From Paraburkholderia sediminicola (GTDB lineage: Bacteria > Pseudomonadota > Gammaproteobacteria > Burkholderiales > Burkholderiaceae): a stretch of 64,000 nucleotides of DNA. Made by a program: the position numbers and the translations under genes. Numbering within the stretch: position 1 is the stretch's first letter; the number at the start of each line of letters is the position of its first letter. Shown here piece after piece: positions 51,978 through 60,298 of this stretch. Under the pieces are notes generated by a model. The model was not told where the DNA came from. It did no database searches and worked only from the letters and a program-made list of their open reading frames with translations. The stretch is taken from NCBI RefSeq assembly GCF_902859805.1, contig NZ_CADIKC010000001.1, positions 62,001 through 126,000 on the forward strand. The letters are read 5' to 3'.

Positions 51978-53291
51978 GTGCTTCGGGGAATCAAATCTCG
52001 CATAAACGCAATCGCCCCCTCTCTTGCCTGTCTGCTTCTCAGCGATCTTTTTACGATCCTGGCAGACATGGTTGGCTATATCACGCTCCCTTGGTGGATC
52101 GTTCATCAGGGCGGCGCACATCACCTTGCAATCTACGGCGTAAGCATTGCCATCACCACGATCTTCGCAATGCCGCTGCTTTCGCCGCTCGGGGACCGAT
52201 ACGCAAAGAGACCGCAGATTGTATGGGGCATCTGCGCCTTAATGGTCGTCGCTTTTACCCTCGCTACGCTCGCCTCACTGTCCGACTACCGACTTACGCT
52301 CATCATTTGCATAGGCGTAGTCACCGTTATAGCGAAAGCTTTCATCGATCCAGCCAGTTCCACCATTTCGGCCGAACTTGTTCCAGCGAATCGTTTGGCC
52401 GAAGCGCTTCGTCTTCGTAAATCGACGCAAGCGGCCGGACGTGCCTTGGGGCCGGCACTGGCTGGTGCGGCATTGGCTTTGGGCGGTATTGCTGCAACCT
52501 TCTGGATGAACGGCATTCTGCTTGGCGTCGCTGCGTACGTGACCTTGCATCTTCCATCCCAGTCTCAGCTTCGTGAACACCATCGCGGCTTGGCCCGTTG
52601 GTGGGAAGACCTGCGCGCGGGGCTGCATGCTAAATGGATCGTCCCGCTGGAGCGTGGCTGGACACTGGTCAACTTCCTCGTGTGGATATTCCAGGGCCCT
52701 GCAGTCGGCATGCTGATTCCGCTCAAAGTTCAATCACTGGGGCTGTCGGGGCTCTGGCTAGGTAGTTGCGAAGCGGCCCTATCTGCAGGTTTGCTACTCG
52801 GCAGCTTTCGTGGTTCTGACGCACTGGTCAGGTGGTTCGGCCGATTCAATGTCCGGGTGGGGGCCGCAATGTGTGAAGGGCTGGCACTTGCTGCTTCCGG
52901 CTGGGCCCATTCACCTATCGTTCTCATGTTGACGCTTGCATGTGTGGGCTTCGCCAATGCATCGATGGGGCTCGTTGGCGCGACTCATCGTTCATTGGCC
53001 ATCCCGCAGAATTTCCGCGTTCGCATTCTCGCTGCCAGCATGATGACCACGCAGATTGCTGGCATTCTTGGACCGATGATCGCAGGTGCGGCACTCACGC
53101 ACTGGGCGGTGGGCCAGGTTTATACATGCTTCGGTCTTGCCACCTGTCTGCTCGCTTTTGGTTTTGTCCTGATACCGCGATCGCGCGAATTCTTTGCGCT
53201 CAACCACGATCAGGTGAAGGACTGGTTTCGTCAAGAATATCCCGATGCATTCAAAGCATCCGTGGTACCTGAGTCGAGACAAACTACGTAG
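51978..53291 (+). CDS. MFS transporter (EntS/MdtH-like exporter)
   Basis: A 437-residue carrier with 12 predicted helices, starting at GTG 51978 with CAGGGGGA 6 bases upstream. The conserved loop motif is LSPLGDRYAKRPQIVWG. DPASSTISAELVPANRLAEA and RKSTQAAGRALGPALAGAAL fit the drug/siderophore exporter branch rather than sugar importers. No regulator or biosynthetic gene is adjacent, so its substrate is unknown. The C-terminal tail (KDWFRQEYPDAFKASVV) is cytoplasmic. Confidence 0.88.
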   Translation: MLRGIKSRINAIAPSLACLLLSDLFTILADMVGYITLPWWIVHQGGAHHLAIYGVSIAITTIFAMPLLSPLGDRYAKRPQIVWGICALMVVAFTLATLASLSDYRLTLIICIGVVTVIAKAFIDPASSTISAELVPANRLAEALRLRKSTQAAGRALGPALAGAALALGGIAATFWMNGILLGVAAYVTLHLPSQSQLREHHRGLARWWEDLRAGLHAKWIVPLERGWTLVNFLVWIFQGPAVGMLIPLKVQSLGLSGLWLGSCEAALSAGLLLGSFRGSDALVRWFGRFNVRVGAAMCEGLALAASGWAHSPIVLMLTLACVGFANASMGLVGATHRSLAIPQNFRVRILAASMMTTQIAGILGPMIAGAALTHWAVGQVYTCFGLATCLLAFGFVLIPRSREFFALNHDQVKDWFRQEYPDAFKASVVPESRQTT

Positions 53292-53344
53292 ATCGCAACG
53301 CGGCAAGGGTCAGGAAATCCCATGCGTATATACGCGGATTGGTC

Positions 53345-53450
53345 TTACCCGAGACACGATCGAGTGACCGCTTTGAGGAAGTTTGATCGACCGCTCCGGG
53401 TCGGGTGCTGCCGATCACAGACCTGCGCGGTTCAGGTGCGTGCCCTTTGC
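53345..53450. repeat. Intergenic element, CGACCGCTC subtype
   Basis: GAGTGACCGCTTTGAGGAAG, then TCGACCGCTCCGGGTCGGGT, GCTGCCGATCACAGACC. Resembles the copies at 54230, 60970 and 63270. Confidence 0.55.
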
Positions 53451-53501
53451 ATGAGGCATGCATGCGACCACAACCTGGCGTTCGAGGCGTGTTTATCCTT
53501 G

Positions 53502-53774
53502 TCATCGCAACTTCTGAAAAATCCGGAGACTTGCGATCACGCATATGGGCAGCAAAATAAACAGAACTGGAAGCGTCGCGAGCAGCACAAATCCACCGCT
53601 AAGATCGTCGCCGCCAGCCACGGGATGCCGTGGCTGGAAGATGCTGTGGTACGTGAGCAAGTTAAAGAGTGCGCCCCAGGTAACCAGTGCTACGAGAATC
53701 CCGACACCAATCGCAAGCGTGTTCAATGCACCTTTCTCAATCGCGCTTATTTTTCCTTCGTCGTTCTCAGCCAT
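53502..53774 (-). CDS. Small hypothetical membrane protein (two TM segments)
   Basis: A 90-residue protein from ATG 53774 (MAENDEGKISAIEKGALNT), preferred over 53798 because GGGG lies 6 bases upstream. Two helices (TLAIGVGILVALVTWGALFN and GGFVLLATLPVLFILLPICV) flank a polar loop containing SIFQPRHPVAGGDD. No family recognised. Its 3' end faces an element, as in the first array. Confidence 0.6.
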   Translation of the reverse strand: MAENDEGKISAIEKGALNTLAIGVGILVALVTWGALFNLLTYHSIFQPRHPVAGGDDLSGGFVLLATLPVLFILLPICVIASLRIFQKLR

Positions 53775-53894
53775 TGGCAACCCCGAACATCGTTTCAAAA
53801 CACACGCATTGTGGCACGGGCCGAACGCCCTGAACGTCTCCTTTTGAACGATACGAATGTCCCTTCAGGGTCGGCTAACTATGGAGTTCGATTC

Positions 53895-54044
53895 ATGGGT
53901 CGTCCAACTAAGAAAATGATCAGAGTAGCATTGGCGATCTGCACGATATGCGTTGTCATTGGCGTCTACTACTTCAGGTGGCAGGGCGTCGACACCTCAA
54001 TTGCCAATGCCCCTGACTACCCGTCTGCGGGCGGCATCCGCTGA
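53895..54044 (+). CDS. Very small single-pass membrane protein
   Basis: A 49-codon gene: MGRPTKKMIRVALAICTICV continuing VIGVYYFRWQGVDTSIANAP. A positive N-terminus followed by one helix and a short periplasmic tail gives a normal N-in topology. GGAG lies 7 bases before the ATG. The frame upstream is open but not protein-like. Function unknown. Confidence 0.5.
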   Translation: MGRPTKKMIRVALAICTICVVIGVYYFRWQGVDTSIANAPDYPSAGGIR

Positions 54045-54738
54045 AGTCAATCGCTGCCGAATTGCGACGTATTAGCCGCGGGCGCATCTACGACTTGGAG
54101 ACTTTGACGGGGTCGTTCCAATATCTGCTCCACCCCGTCTGGCTTCTGATGTGTCCAATGACGGGGAATTCGTGACGGACACCATCGCCTCGCAGATCGC
54201 TAGTTCGTATGGGTATCGACTATGCCGAACGACCGCTCTGGAGGAAACCGAAGGTCCCTTATGGGTCCACTCCTGTTTCAAGCTTCCCTCGCAAACGGCC
54301 ATTCGTTGAACGGGGGATTCGATGGGTTGCGAATGACCGCTTTGGCCTGCGGATGCAACCGGTGCGCCGACGAGTTGGGTTGCTTCCTGGTCGTGCAAAA
54401 GACATGTGAGTTGCCACCACTCCGCGTGATGGCGAATATCCGCTTCGACACGACCTGTCTGGCAACCGTCTCCAAGGGTGGTCCGATGCCTCGTTTTCGT
54501 CTATGCGACTGTCAGTACGAGGTGGTGCCGGTGGGCGTCTGACAAGGCGCGATGAAGGCAATCGCGGAGTCCTTCGCTGCGGTCGGTGTCTTGCGTCGCT
54601 ATGGCGAATGAAGAGGCAGGCGTGGTTCATCGACCGCGGGTTCTGGCTCATATGAGAATCACCCGTGCAGTGCTACAAAAAGCATTCGGCGTTTCGAGCT
54701 TAGCCTTTGATTGAACCACGCCGTTTTTTGCTCAACGC
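54045..54738. other. Gene-poor stretch with element copies
   Basis: Nearly 700 bp without a gene I can support. An element of the CGACCGCTC subtype lies at 54225-54275 (CGAACGACCGCTCTGGAGGA, then CGAAGGTCCCTTATGGGTC). GAATGACCGCTTTGGCCTGC at about 54331 marks a second partial copy. Frames on both strands between 54400 and 54650 have mixed composition and no family likeness. Confidence 0.45.
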
Positions 54739-55176
54739 TCAGTCATGGTGGCGATGTTTGTGATGGCGGTTGTTCGGTCGGTAGCCACGGGCATAGTCGT
54801 CCGAGTACGAATTGGACCGCGACATGTTACCGCCAAGCGCTGAACCCGCGCCGCCGCCCACGGCCGCGCCGACGAGGCCGCCCGTGCGGCCGCCCATCGC
54901 ATTGCCTGCTGCAGTGCCGGCACCGCCCCCGAGCGCGCCACCGATAATGGCGCCCGTGCGCTCCCTGCGGTTTGACGTGACTGCGCCGCCAGCGCCGCCG
55001 CCCACTGCACCGCCAATGACGGAACCCGTGCTGCCGCCTATTGCGCCACCCAGGGCAGCGCCGGCTACACCGCCGAGCGCGCCGCCAAGGGCATTGTTCA
55101 TATCGCCGGCCACTGCCGGTAACGACGCAGTGGTGAGCGCTGCAATGGCAACTATCTGGAAGATTCTCTTCGACAT
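54739..55176 (-). CDS. Glycine-zipper outer-membrane-type protein
   Basis: A 145-residue exported protein: a signal peptide (MSKRIFQIVAIAALTTASL, cleaved at AVA/GD), then a long run of GxxxG units (LGGALGGVAGAALGGAIGG, IIGGALGGGAGTAAGNAMGG) forming a glycine-zipper domain at about 28-118. It ends in a His-rich tail (YRPNNRHHKHRHHD). Glycine-zipper proteins sit in or on the outer membrane. The His tail could bind metal, which is speculation. Stand-alone gene. Confidence 0.8.
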   Translation of the reverse strand: MSKRIFQIVAIAALTTASLPAVAGDMNNALGGALGGVAGAALGGAIGGSTGSVIGGAVGGGAGGAVTSNRRERTGAIIGGALGGGAGTAAGNAMGGRTGGLVGAAVGGGAGSALGGNMSRSNSYSDDYARGYRPNNRHHKHRHHD

Positions 55177-55317
55177 AAAAGGTCTTTAGTTTTTGGGACG
55201 GCGCCGAGTATAACCGCCCATCGAAAGGTTTTTGTAACCAGCCAGTGCGGGCTTCGGTAAGAGGTGTAACAAAATGATCTGACGGCTTTTTAGTAAAGCG
55301 CTTTTGGCGTCATTGGC

Positions 55318-55365
55318 GTCAGGCGGCCATGAAGGGACCGTCGACGCGCATAGCTAAATCGTCGA
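55318..55365 (-). repeat. Inverted copy of the intergenic element
   Basis: On the minus strand: GATTGTCGACGATTTAGC, then CGTCGACGGTCCCTTCATGG and CCGCC. The dyad end (55349-55365) faces the plus-strand gene at 55436, mirroring the arrangement in the minus-strand run. Confidence 0.7.
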
Positions 55366-55435
55366 CAATCTACTGCGATACGTCGACGACAGAGAAGTTT
55401 GAAGGATCTAGCCATACGGCAACCATAAAGCTCCA

Positions 55436-55768
55436 ATGCGAAAAGTATGCGTACTCGTTGCTTTGGCGGTAACCACTTCGGGAGCAATAGCAAACCCGTC
55501 AGTCGCTGCTTTTTTGGGCTTGGAATATGATCCTGTGGTTCAATCTGCTACTCGCCCTCACGGATTGATTTCCGCCGTCGAGGATGATTCGGGGCCGCTG
55601 CGCACGCAAGCGCAGACGTGTTTCGAACGGCCCGCAGCGGAAGAGATGATCCGCTCCGAGCGGCTGTCCACAGACCTGTTGCAAAGCGTGTCGCTCTCTC
55701 TCGGGATCTTCGGGTTCCTGCATGCGTGGCTGCAATCGACGTGCTCGCTAGCCGCCAATTCCATCTAA
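55436..55768 (+). CDS. Hypothetical exported protein
   Basis: A 110-residue protein with an N-terminal signal-like segment (MRKVCVLVALAVTTSGAIA, then NPSVAAFLG). A second hydrophobic stretch near the end (LSLGIFGFLHAWLQSTC) could be a membrane helix. Two Cys residues (TCFERP and STCSLA) might pair. It has no recognised family and a weak ribosome-binding site. It follows an inverted element whose dyad faces its start. Confidence 0.5.
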   Translation: MRKVCVLVALAVTTSGAIANPSVAAFLGLEYDPVVQSATRPHGLISAVEDDSGPLRTQAQTCFERPAAEEMIRSERLSTDLLQSVSLSLGIFGFLHAWLQSTCSLAANSI

Positions 55769-55934
55769 AGCAGCGATCGAACAGTGGAACGCCAAGGCCC
55801 ACGACGCGCGTGAGAGTGCGATGCACGCGACTGCGAGGCCGCGAGCGCGGATCCAAACGAAACGGTCGAATGCATGGGCGAGTAATTGTTGATGTACGGA
55901 CCAACGGCCGCTTTTGGGTATGTCGAGAGACCGC

Positions 55935-56093
55935 TCAGGGTCGATGACGGTCGTTCTCAAAAATATTGTCGGCGTAGGTCTTCGAGTAGGTTTTACAACT
56001 CAGCCTTATCTGGCAACGCGGAGGGACCTATGCATCATTGGGGTGACGGCCACAGCCGCCGGTCGACACCTGGATCTAGATCGCCGACGATCG
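55935..56093 (-). repeat. Inverted degenerate element with dyad
   Basis: The dyad GATCGCCGACGATC lies at 56080-56093. Leftward are GGTCGACACC and, at 55932-55957, GACCGCTCAGGGTCGATGAC and GGTCGT. The dyad end again faces a plus-strand reading frame. Confidence 0.55.
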
Positions 56094-56131
56094 ATGCACC
56101 GGCAAACCACTTCGCTGCGCCTGCCATATGC

Positions 56132-56345
56132 AATATACGGAACGACCTGGACCGCGCCGCTTCCTGGAATGAATTCATCTTTGAGCGCTGCCAATTTCCC
56201 AATCGCCCTGCGCTCGCGGCCCAATTTGAGAATGCCCAAATTGTTGAGCTTTGTGAATACGGGTGCAACAGTTTCGCGCTGTCTATGTCGACTCCTGATG
56301 AAGTGCCTGGAATTTCGGCGAGCGGACGCGGTTACGGCCTGATAT
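56132..56345 (+). pseudogene. Hypothetical gene fragment between element and IS66 tail
   Basis: The plus strand reads NIRNDLDRAASWNEFIFERC, QFPNRPALAAQFENAQIVEL and CEYGCNSFALSMSTPDEVPG, a coherent protein-like sequence I associate with a small uncharacterised family (WNEFIFERCQF, CxYGCNSFAL). There is no start codon at its left end, next to the element dyad, and on the right it breaks at about 56345 into transposase sequence. Both ends are missing. Confidence 0.5.
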
Positions 56346-56477
56346 CTGAAAGACGTACTCACCCGACTGCCGACCCACAAAGCGTCCGACATTGCCGAAC
56401 TGCTCCCGCATCGTTGGACACCCAGCGCCACCAAACTGGCAAGACAGGTTCACCTGCGCCTAGAATCAGAAAAGTGA
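56346..56477 (+). mobile_element. IS66-family transposase C-terminal remnant
   Basis: The frame reads LKDVLTRLPTHKASDIAELL, PHRWTPSATKLARQVHLRLE and SEK then stop. The block VLTRLPTHKxxxIAELLPHRW is the conserved C-terminal tail of IS66 TnpC transposases. Only about 43 residues remain, with no intact transposase or accessory genes, so this is a scar of a past insertion or deletion. Confidence 0.7.
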
Positions 56478-56583
56478 GTACGCCGATTCTGGAAGAAGCC
56501 TTGGCCACGCCCTATATCGGCGACCTCGATGTCGTCTCGCGGGCGGCGGCGCCTCGATTACCGTGCAGCAACAGGAGAACCCG

Positions 56584-56910
56584 ATGATCAAAGTCAGTGT
56601 CATGTACCCGTACGCCGCAGGCGCGCGATTCGATCATACTTACTACCGCGAGAGGCATATGCCAATGATGAAACAACTGCTCGGCGCCGCATGTCTGTAC
56701 TACACGGTGGACAAGGGCATTGCAGGCGGTGCTCCGGGCAGTGACCCTGTTTACGTGGCCAAGTGCGACTTCGTCTGCACTTCTGTCGAAGCTTTCCAGG
56801 CAGCCCGCGGCCCGCACGCGCAGGAGATCAGGGCCGACATAGCCAATTACACGGATATACAACCCGTGCTGCAAATCAGTGAGGTGGTAGTGGAGCGTTC
56901 GGAAGTCTGA
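56584..56910 (+). CDS. EthD family protein
   Basis: A 108-residue protein, MIKVSVMYPYAAGARFDHTY, with a dimeric ferredoxin-like fold. EthD signatures are YPYAAGARFDHTYYRERHMP near the start, LYYTVDKGIAGG, and AAKCDF-like YVAKCDFVCTSVEAFQAA. CAGGAG lies 6 bases before ATG 56584. EthD was named for its need in ether degradation, but most members are of unknown role in small-molecule metabolism. It stands just after the IS66 remnant. Confidence 0.88.
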   Translation: MIKVSVMYPYAAGARFDHTYYRERHMPMMKQLLGAACLYYTVDKGIAGGAPGSDPVYVAKCDFVCTSVEAFQAARGPHAQEIRADIANYTDIQPVLQISEVVVERSEV

Positions 56911-56946
56911 CCAAGGTTCGCATATCGCCAAGCACCGCATCCGTGT

Positions 56947-57206
56947 ATGGCGTACCCCAGCAACAAGGCGGTGCTTATGCAAGCGCTCCACCACTTCAAC
57001 GACCTACGTAGTCGTAGGAATTTCTTCGAGCTTTACGCCGACCATGCGGTCATGCCCCCTCACCGTCCCTCGCTCCTGGCGTCGAGGCCATCACGGAGTG
57101 GTACAGATTGCTTTGGAGCGCATTCGCGGACTGCCACTTGGAACTCGGCAACGTTGTCGCGAAAGGCTCGTTCGTTGCGAATAACTTCAGGCTGAGCCTT
57201 CGATGA
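56947..57206 (+). pseudogene. SnoaL/NTF2-like gene with frameshift
   Basis: Frame one reads MAYPSNKAVLMQALHHFNDL, RSRRNFFELYADHAVMPP. After about 57060 the reading continues in another frame with GVEAITEWYRLLWSAFADCH, LELGNVVAKGSFVANNFRLS and a stop at 57204-57206. Together these give the first helices and strands of a SnoaL-like domain (FxELYAxDAVxPP, GVEAIxEWYRxLWxAFxD). The gene lacks its final strands as well, so it is shifted and shortened. Confidence 0.55.
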
Positions 57207-57446
57207 ACACTGTCGCCTTGGAGCCAGCTACCTTTGCGGCCTCGATCTCCTTCTCGGTGCCCTTCTTGTTGGCACAAGCCGCGATGGGTGGCCGCACGAT
57301 CTGATTGAACAATGATTTCTCAGCGTGGCTGTAGTCGACGGCATAGAAGTTCTTCCCTTGATACACGAGGGCGCTGTGGTGAGTAATCGTATGTCCGTTT
57401 TCGGGCGTTGAATTCTCGAAATTGAAGGACAGGAACGGGTCGGACT
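57187..57446 (-). pseudogene. C-terminal gene stub cut at an element border
   Basis: On the minus strand an 86-codon stretch reads AKSDPFLSFNFENSTPENGH, TITHHSALVYQGKNFYAVDY, SHAEKSLFNQIVRPPIAACA and AGSKATVFIEGSA then TGA at 57187. It is clearly protein-like, but the frame is closed by a TGA inside element sequence immediately upstream and has no start codon. Its 3' end overlaps that of the SnoaL-like pseudogene by 20 bases. Family not recognised. Confidence 0.5.
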
Positions 57447-57505
57447 TAGCCAGTCACCGTCCGGCTAAGTTCGGCCAGTTTCGGACGTTCGACGCGACGG
57501 GACAC
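57437..57505 (-). repeat. Intergenic hairpin element, inverted copy
   Basis: GGACTTAGCCAGTCACCGTC and CGGCTAAGTTCGGCCAGTTT. The CCGGCTAAGTTCGGCCA arm is the reverse complement of the TGGCCGAACTTAGCCGG arm in the other copies. The outer end TCGGACGTTCGACG follows. Confidence 0.7.
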
Positions 57506-57609
57506 TTCGCTGGCGATCTGCGAGGTCTCGCCAACGAAGTGAGATTCCATCGCTACTCGTTATAGACTGTGATACCGGATTCCGCCCTATCTCATCAAGG
57601 ACCCGAATC

Positions 57610-59253
57610 ATGTGCTTGACGCCTCCCGTGGAAAACTACGCTGCAGCGGCACAGGAAATCGTATCGCCTTTTCTCCAGGACGACCTTTTTTCCGGTGTAG
57701 TTCTGGTCGCTAAAGAGGGAAATGTAATCTTCCGGCGGCCCTTCGGTCTCGCAAATCGGGAGTGGGCAATCCCGAACACACCAGAAACGAGATTTCGCAT
57801 CGGCTCAATCACGAAACAGTTCACGGCAGCCGCAATTCTCCGGCTCACAGAGCGCGGCAAGTTGAGCGTTCATGACCAGTTAGGTCAGCATCTCCCCGAC
57901 GTGCCCGATAGTTGGCGTGAAGTCACGATCCATCAATTGCTGACGCATACATCAGGCATACCGTCCTATACGAACCTGCCGGACTTTTTGAGTCGCATTT
58001 CGCTTCAGGAGCGAACCCCGAGAGAGATCATGGAACTGACCAGTGGTCAGGCACTGGAGTTTCCGCCCGGTGATCGGTTTTGCTACAGCAATACCGGCTA
58101 TGTATTACTTGGCAGCGTGGTGGAGAGCATTAGCGGACAGACCTACGCTACATTCTTGAAAGACGAATTCTTCCAGCCGCTTGGCATGGTCGACAGCGGT
58201 TACGACCATACGTCGAAGATTGTCGAGCGGCGAGCTGACGGATACACCTTCATCGGCGGTAAGTGGAGACACGCGAGGTTCATTGCAATGTCTTTACCCT
58301 ATGCCGCCGGCGGCCTTTATTCCACCGCTGACGACTTGTATCGTTGGTCGCAGGCCCTCATGAAAGGCGATGTGATCGGACCAGCCGCTCTCCAGGAAAT
58401 GTTGCACGATCATGGGCAGGGATATGGCTATGGCTGGTTCGTTGAGTCCATCGACGGGCGCCGCTTCGTCCACCATGGCGGCGCCATAAATGGATTCATG
58501 GGCACTTTGGGCCTGCGCCCAGACGACCTGACGGTCATCGTTCTCGCTAATCTCCAGGCCTCGGAGGTTTCAATGATCGCCGAGCGCCTTGCGCAAGCTA
58601 ACCTCGGCCTGTATCAGCCGCGTCGCGAAATCACCTTGGGTGCCTCGAAACTTAACGAATATGTGGGAGTCTTTCGACTGGGTCATCGGTGTTTTCTGGA
58701 AATTTCACTGGATAAGAACGAGATTCTCTGTGCTCACCTGACTGGTCATCAGCGGCTAACACTAGCTTGTTCCGAAGCCGACGCATTCTTTTCAAGAACC
58801 CGCGACATTGAGATCGCATTCAGTCGCGGAGCGGAAGGAAAGGTTTCTTCGGTAACCCTTCGCGAGCATGACGTGTCGTTCGCAGGACGAAGGGTGGATG
58901 AAGCAGTCCGACTGAAGATGGAGGAAAAGCAGCCGGGAACCGGCGAGGACATCTCCCCAGATTCAACGGATCTCTCGCAGTATGTTGGACGCTATCGACA
59001 CCCGCGCATGCATCTTGAAGTGACGCTCCGGGGCGACCAGTTATCGGTGCAAGCCACGGGGCAAATGAAGTCGACCGCTATCTTTGAGAGTGGTCGCCGT
59101 TTTGTCCTCGAGGAAGTACAAGCCGAGATTACTTTCGAGCACACGGAGAAGGAGGGAGTTTGGGGGCTGACTTTGCGTCAGGCTGGAATACAGCTACGTG
59201 CGTTCAAGCTGTTCGACGTAAGTACCCGTGAGGGCTTGGGTCAAAGCTGCTGA
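57610..59253 (+). CDS. Class-C beta-lactamase-like serine hydrolase with two C-terminal beta domains
   Basis: A 547-residue protein. The N-terminal ~340 residues are a serine hydrolase of the beta-lactamase/DD-peptidase class C fold: RFRIGSITKQFTAAAILRL (SxxK, Ser66 and Lys69), CYSNTGYVLLGSVV (YSN at 159-161) and VHHGGAINGF (HxG at 289-291). Two DUF3471-like beta modules follow, starting at about 348 (LNEYVGVFRLGHRCFLEIS) and 452 (LSQYVGRYRHPRMHLEV). No signal peptide is seen, so it may be cytoplasmic. Esterase or D-aminopeptidase activity is as likely as beta-lactamase. A methyltransferase follows 40 bp later. Confidence 0.88.
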   Translation: MCLTPPVENYAAAAQEIVSPFLQDDLFSGVVLVAKEGNVIFRRPFGLANREWAIPNTPETRFRIGSITKQFTAAAILRLTERGKLSVHDQLGQHLPDVPDSWREVTIHQLLTHTSGIPSYTNLPDFLSRISLQERTPREIMELTSGQALEFPPGDRFCYSNTGYVLLGSVVESISGQTYATFLKDEFFQPLGMVDSGYDHTSKIVERRADGYTFIGGKWRHARFIAMSLPYAAGGLYSTADDLYRWSQALMKGDVIGPAALQEMLHDHGQGYGYGWFVESIDGRRFVHHGGAINGFMGTLGLRPDDLTVIVLANLQASEVSMIAERLAQANLGLYQPRREITLGASKLNEYVGVFRLGHRCFLEISLDKNEILCAHLTGHQRLTLACSEADAFFSRTRDIEIAFSRGAEGKVSSVTLREHDVSFAGRRVDEAVRLKMEEKQPGTGEDISPDSTDLSQYVGRYRHPRMHLEVTLRGDQLSVQATGQMKSTAIFESGRRFVLEEVQAEITFEHTEKEGVWGLTLRQAGIQLRAFKLFDVSTREGLGQSC

Positions 59254-59293
59254 CTGTCTGCTTTATCGATAATCGCAATTTTACGGGGGTTCC

Positions 59294-60058
59294 ATGAGTC
59301 AATCCGCAGAGAGCTTCTACGATGACATGGCATCCTCTTATCATCTGATTTTCGATGATTGGGATAAGGCAATCGAGCGTCAACGGGCGGTATTGGCGCC
59401 ACTCATAGGCACGTCTGGTGTGCTTGGCCCTGTGCTCGATTGCGCATGCGGAATCGGTACTCAAGCGTTGGGTCTCGCACGCGCGGGATATGACGTTGAG
59501 GGCACGGATATATCGAAGACAGAAATCGAGCGGGCGGCACGGGAGGCCGCTCTGCGAAACCTTGACGTCAAATTTCGCGTGGACGACATGAGGTTGCTCG
59601 CCACGTGCAAGGCGCAAAGTTACGGCACGGTTGTGGCTTTTGACAACGCCATTCCACACCTCGACCGCGACGAAGAGGTCGCCGAAGCATTGGCGACAAT
59701 GCTCAGGAGTCTACGAGCGCGAGGCAAGGTGTTTGTTAGCTTGAGGGACTATGGCACGCTGCTAACTCAGCGACCAATTGTGCAACCGCCATCACTGTTC
59801 ATGGACAACGGCCTTCGCCGCATTGTGCATCAGGTCTGGGACTGGCAGGACGCTCGGCGTTACACAGTTCATCTGTACATCACTCGCCAGACGAACAGTC
59901 TCGACTGGCAGTCGAGCCATTTCATCGGTCACTATCGGGCTATCACGCCCGAGGAGGTGGCGACACTTGCCGCCCAGGTCGGATTCAACGACGTACAGGT
60001 CCTCTCACCCGTTGTCAGTGGCTATTACCAACCGATTGTTACGGGCATTGCCCCCTAG
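59294..60058 (+). CDS. Class I SAM-dependent methyltransferase
   Basis: A 254-residue methyltransferase. AdoMet motif I reads VLDCACGIGTQALGLARAG, motif II EGTDISKTEIERA, and FRVDDMRLLATC and AFDNAIPHLDRD fill the following positions. The N-terminus FYDDMASSYHLIFDDWDKA matches the UbiE/BioC-like group of small-molecule methyltransferases. GGGGG lies 4 bases before the ATG. Only 40 bp separate it from the hydrolase gene, so co-transcription is likely. Substrate unknown. Confidence 0.88.
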   Translation: MSQSAESFYDDMASSYHLIFDDWDKAIERQRAVLAPLIGTSGVLGPVLDCACGIGTQALGLARAGYDVEGTDISKTEIERAAREAALRNLDVKFRVDDMRLLATCKAQSYGTVVAFDNAIPHLDRDEEVAEALATMLRSLRARGKVFVSLRDYGTLLTQRPIVQPPSLFMDNGLRRIVHQVWDWQDARRYTVHLYITRQTNSLDWQSSHFIGHYRAITPEEVATLAAQVGFNDVQVLSPVVSGYYQPIVTGIAP

Positions 60059-60087
60059 TCTGGATGCCCCGTCTGGTTGTGCTTTGA

Positions 60088-60160
60088 ATGGCCGATACCG
60101 GGAACGACGACCGTCTGTTGTGGGTCGATCACGGCCGGTCACGTCAGATGGAGCACCAAA
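60088..60160. repeat. Degenerate intergenic element
   Basis: GAATGGCCGATACCGGGAAC, then GACGACCGTCTGTTGTGGGT and CGATCACGGCCGGTCACG. Hairpin arms are partly preserved. The remaining bases to 60298 hold nothing I recognise. Confidence 0.5.
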
Positions 60161-60298
60161 CCGACACATCTCGATGCAAGCCTGGGCACTCGATGCCGCC
60201 GTGCCGCTACCAGTTTGTGTCAAACTCTTTTTTCCCAAGATGCCTATGCGAACGGCCGCGGCACGGGCTTCACTTCAAACCTTTGACGAACCAGATCA

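Noticed and set aside
54222..54651. Frames on both strands in the 54.2-54.65 kb gap
   Set aside because: They cross element copies and show no recognisable domain; composition is mixed and no start site is convincing.
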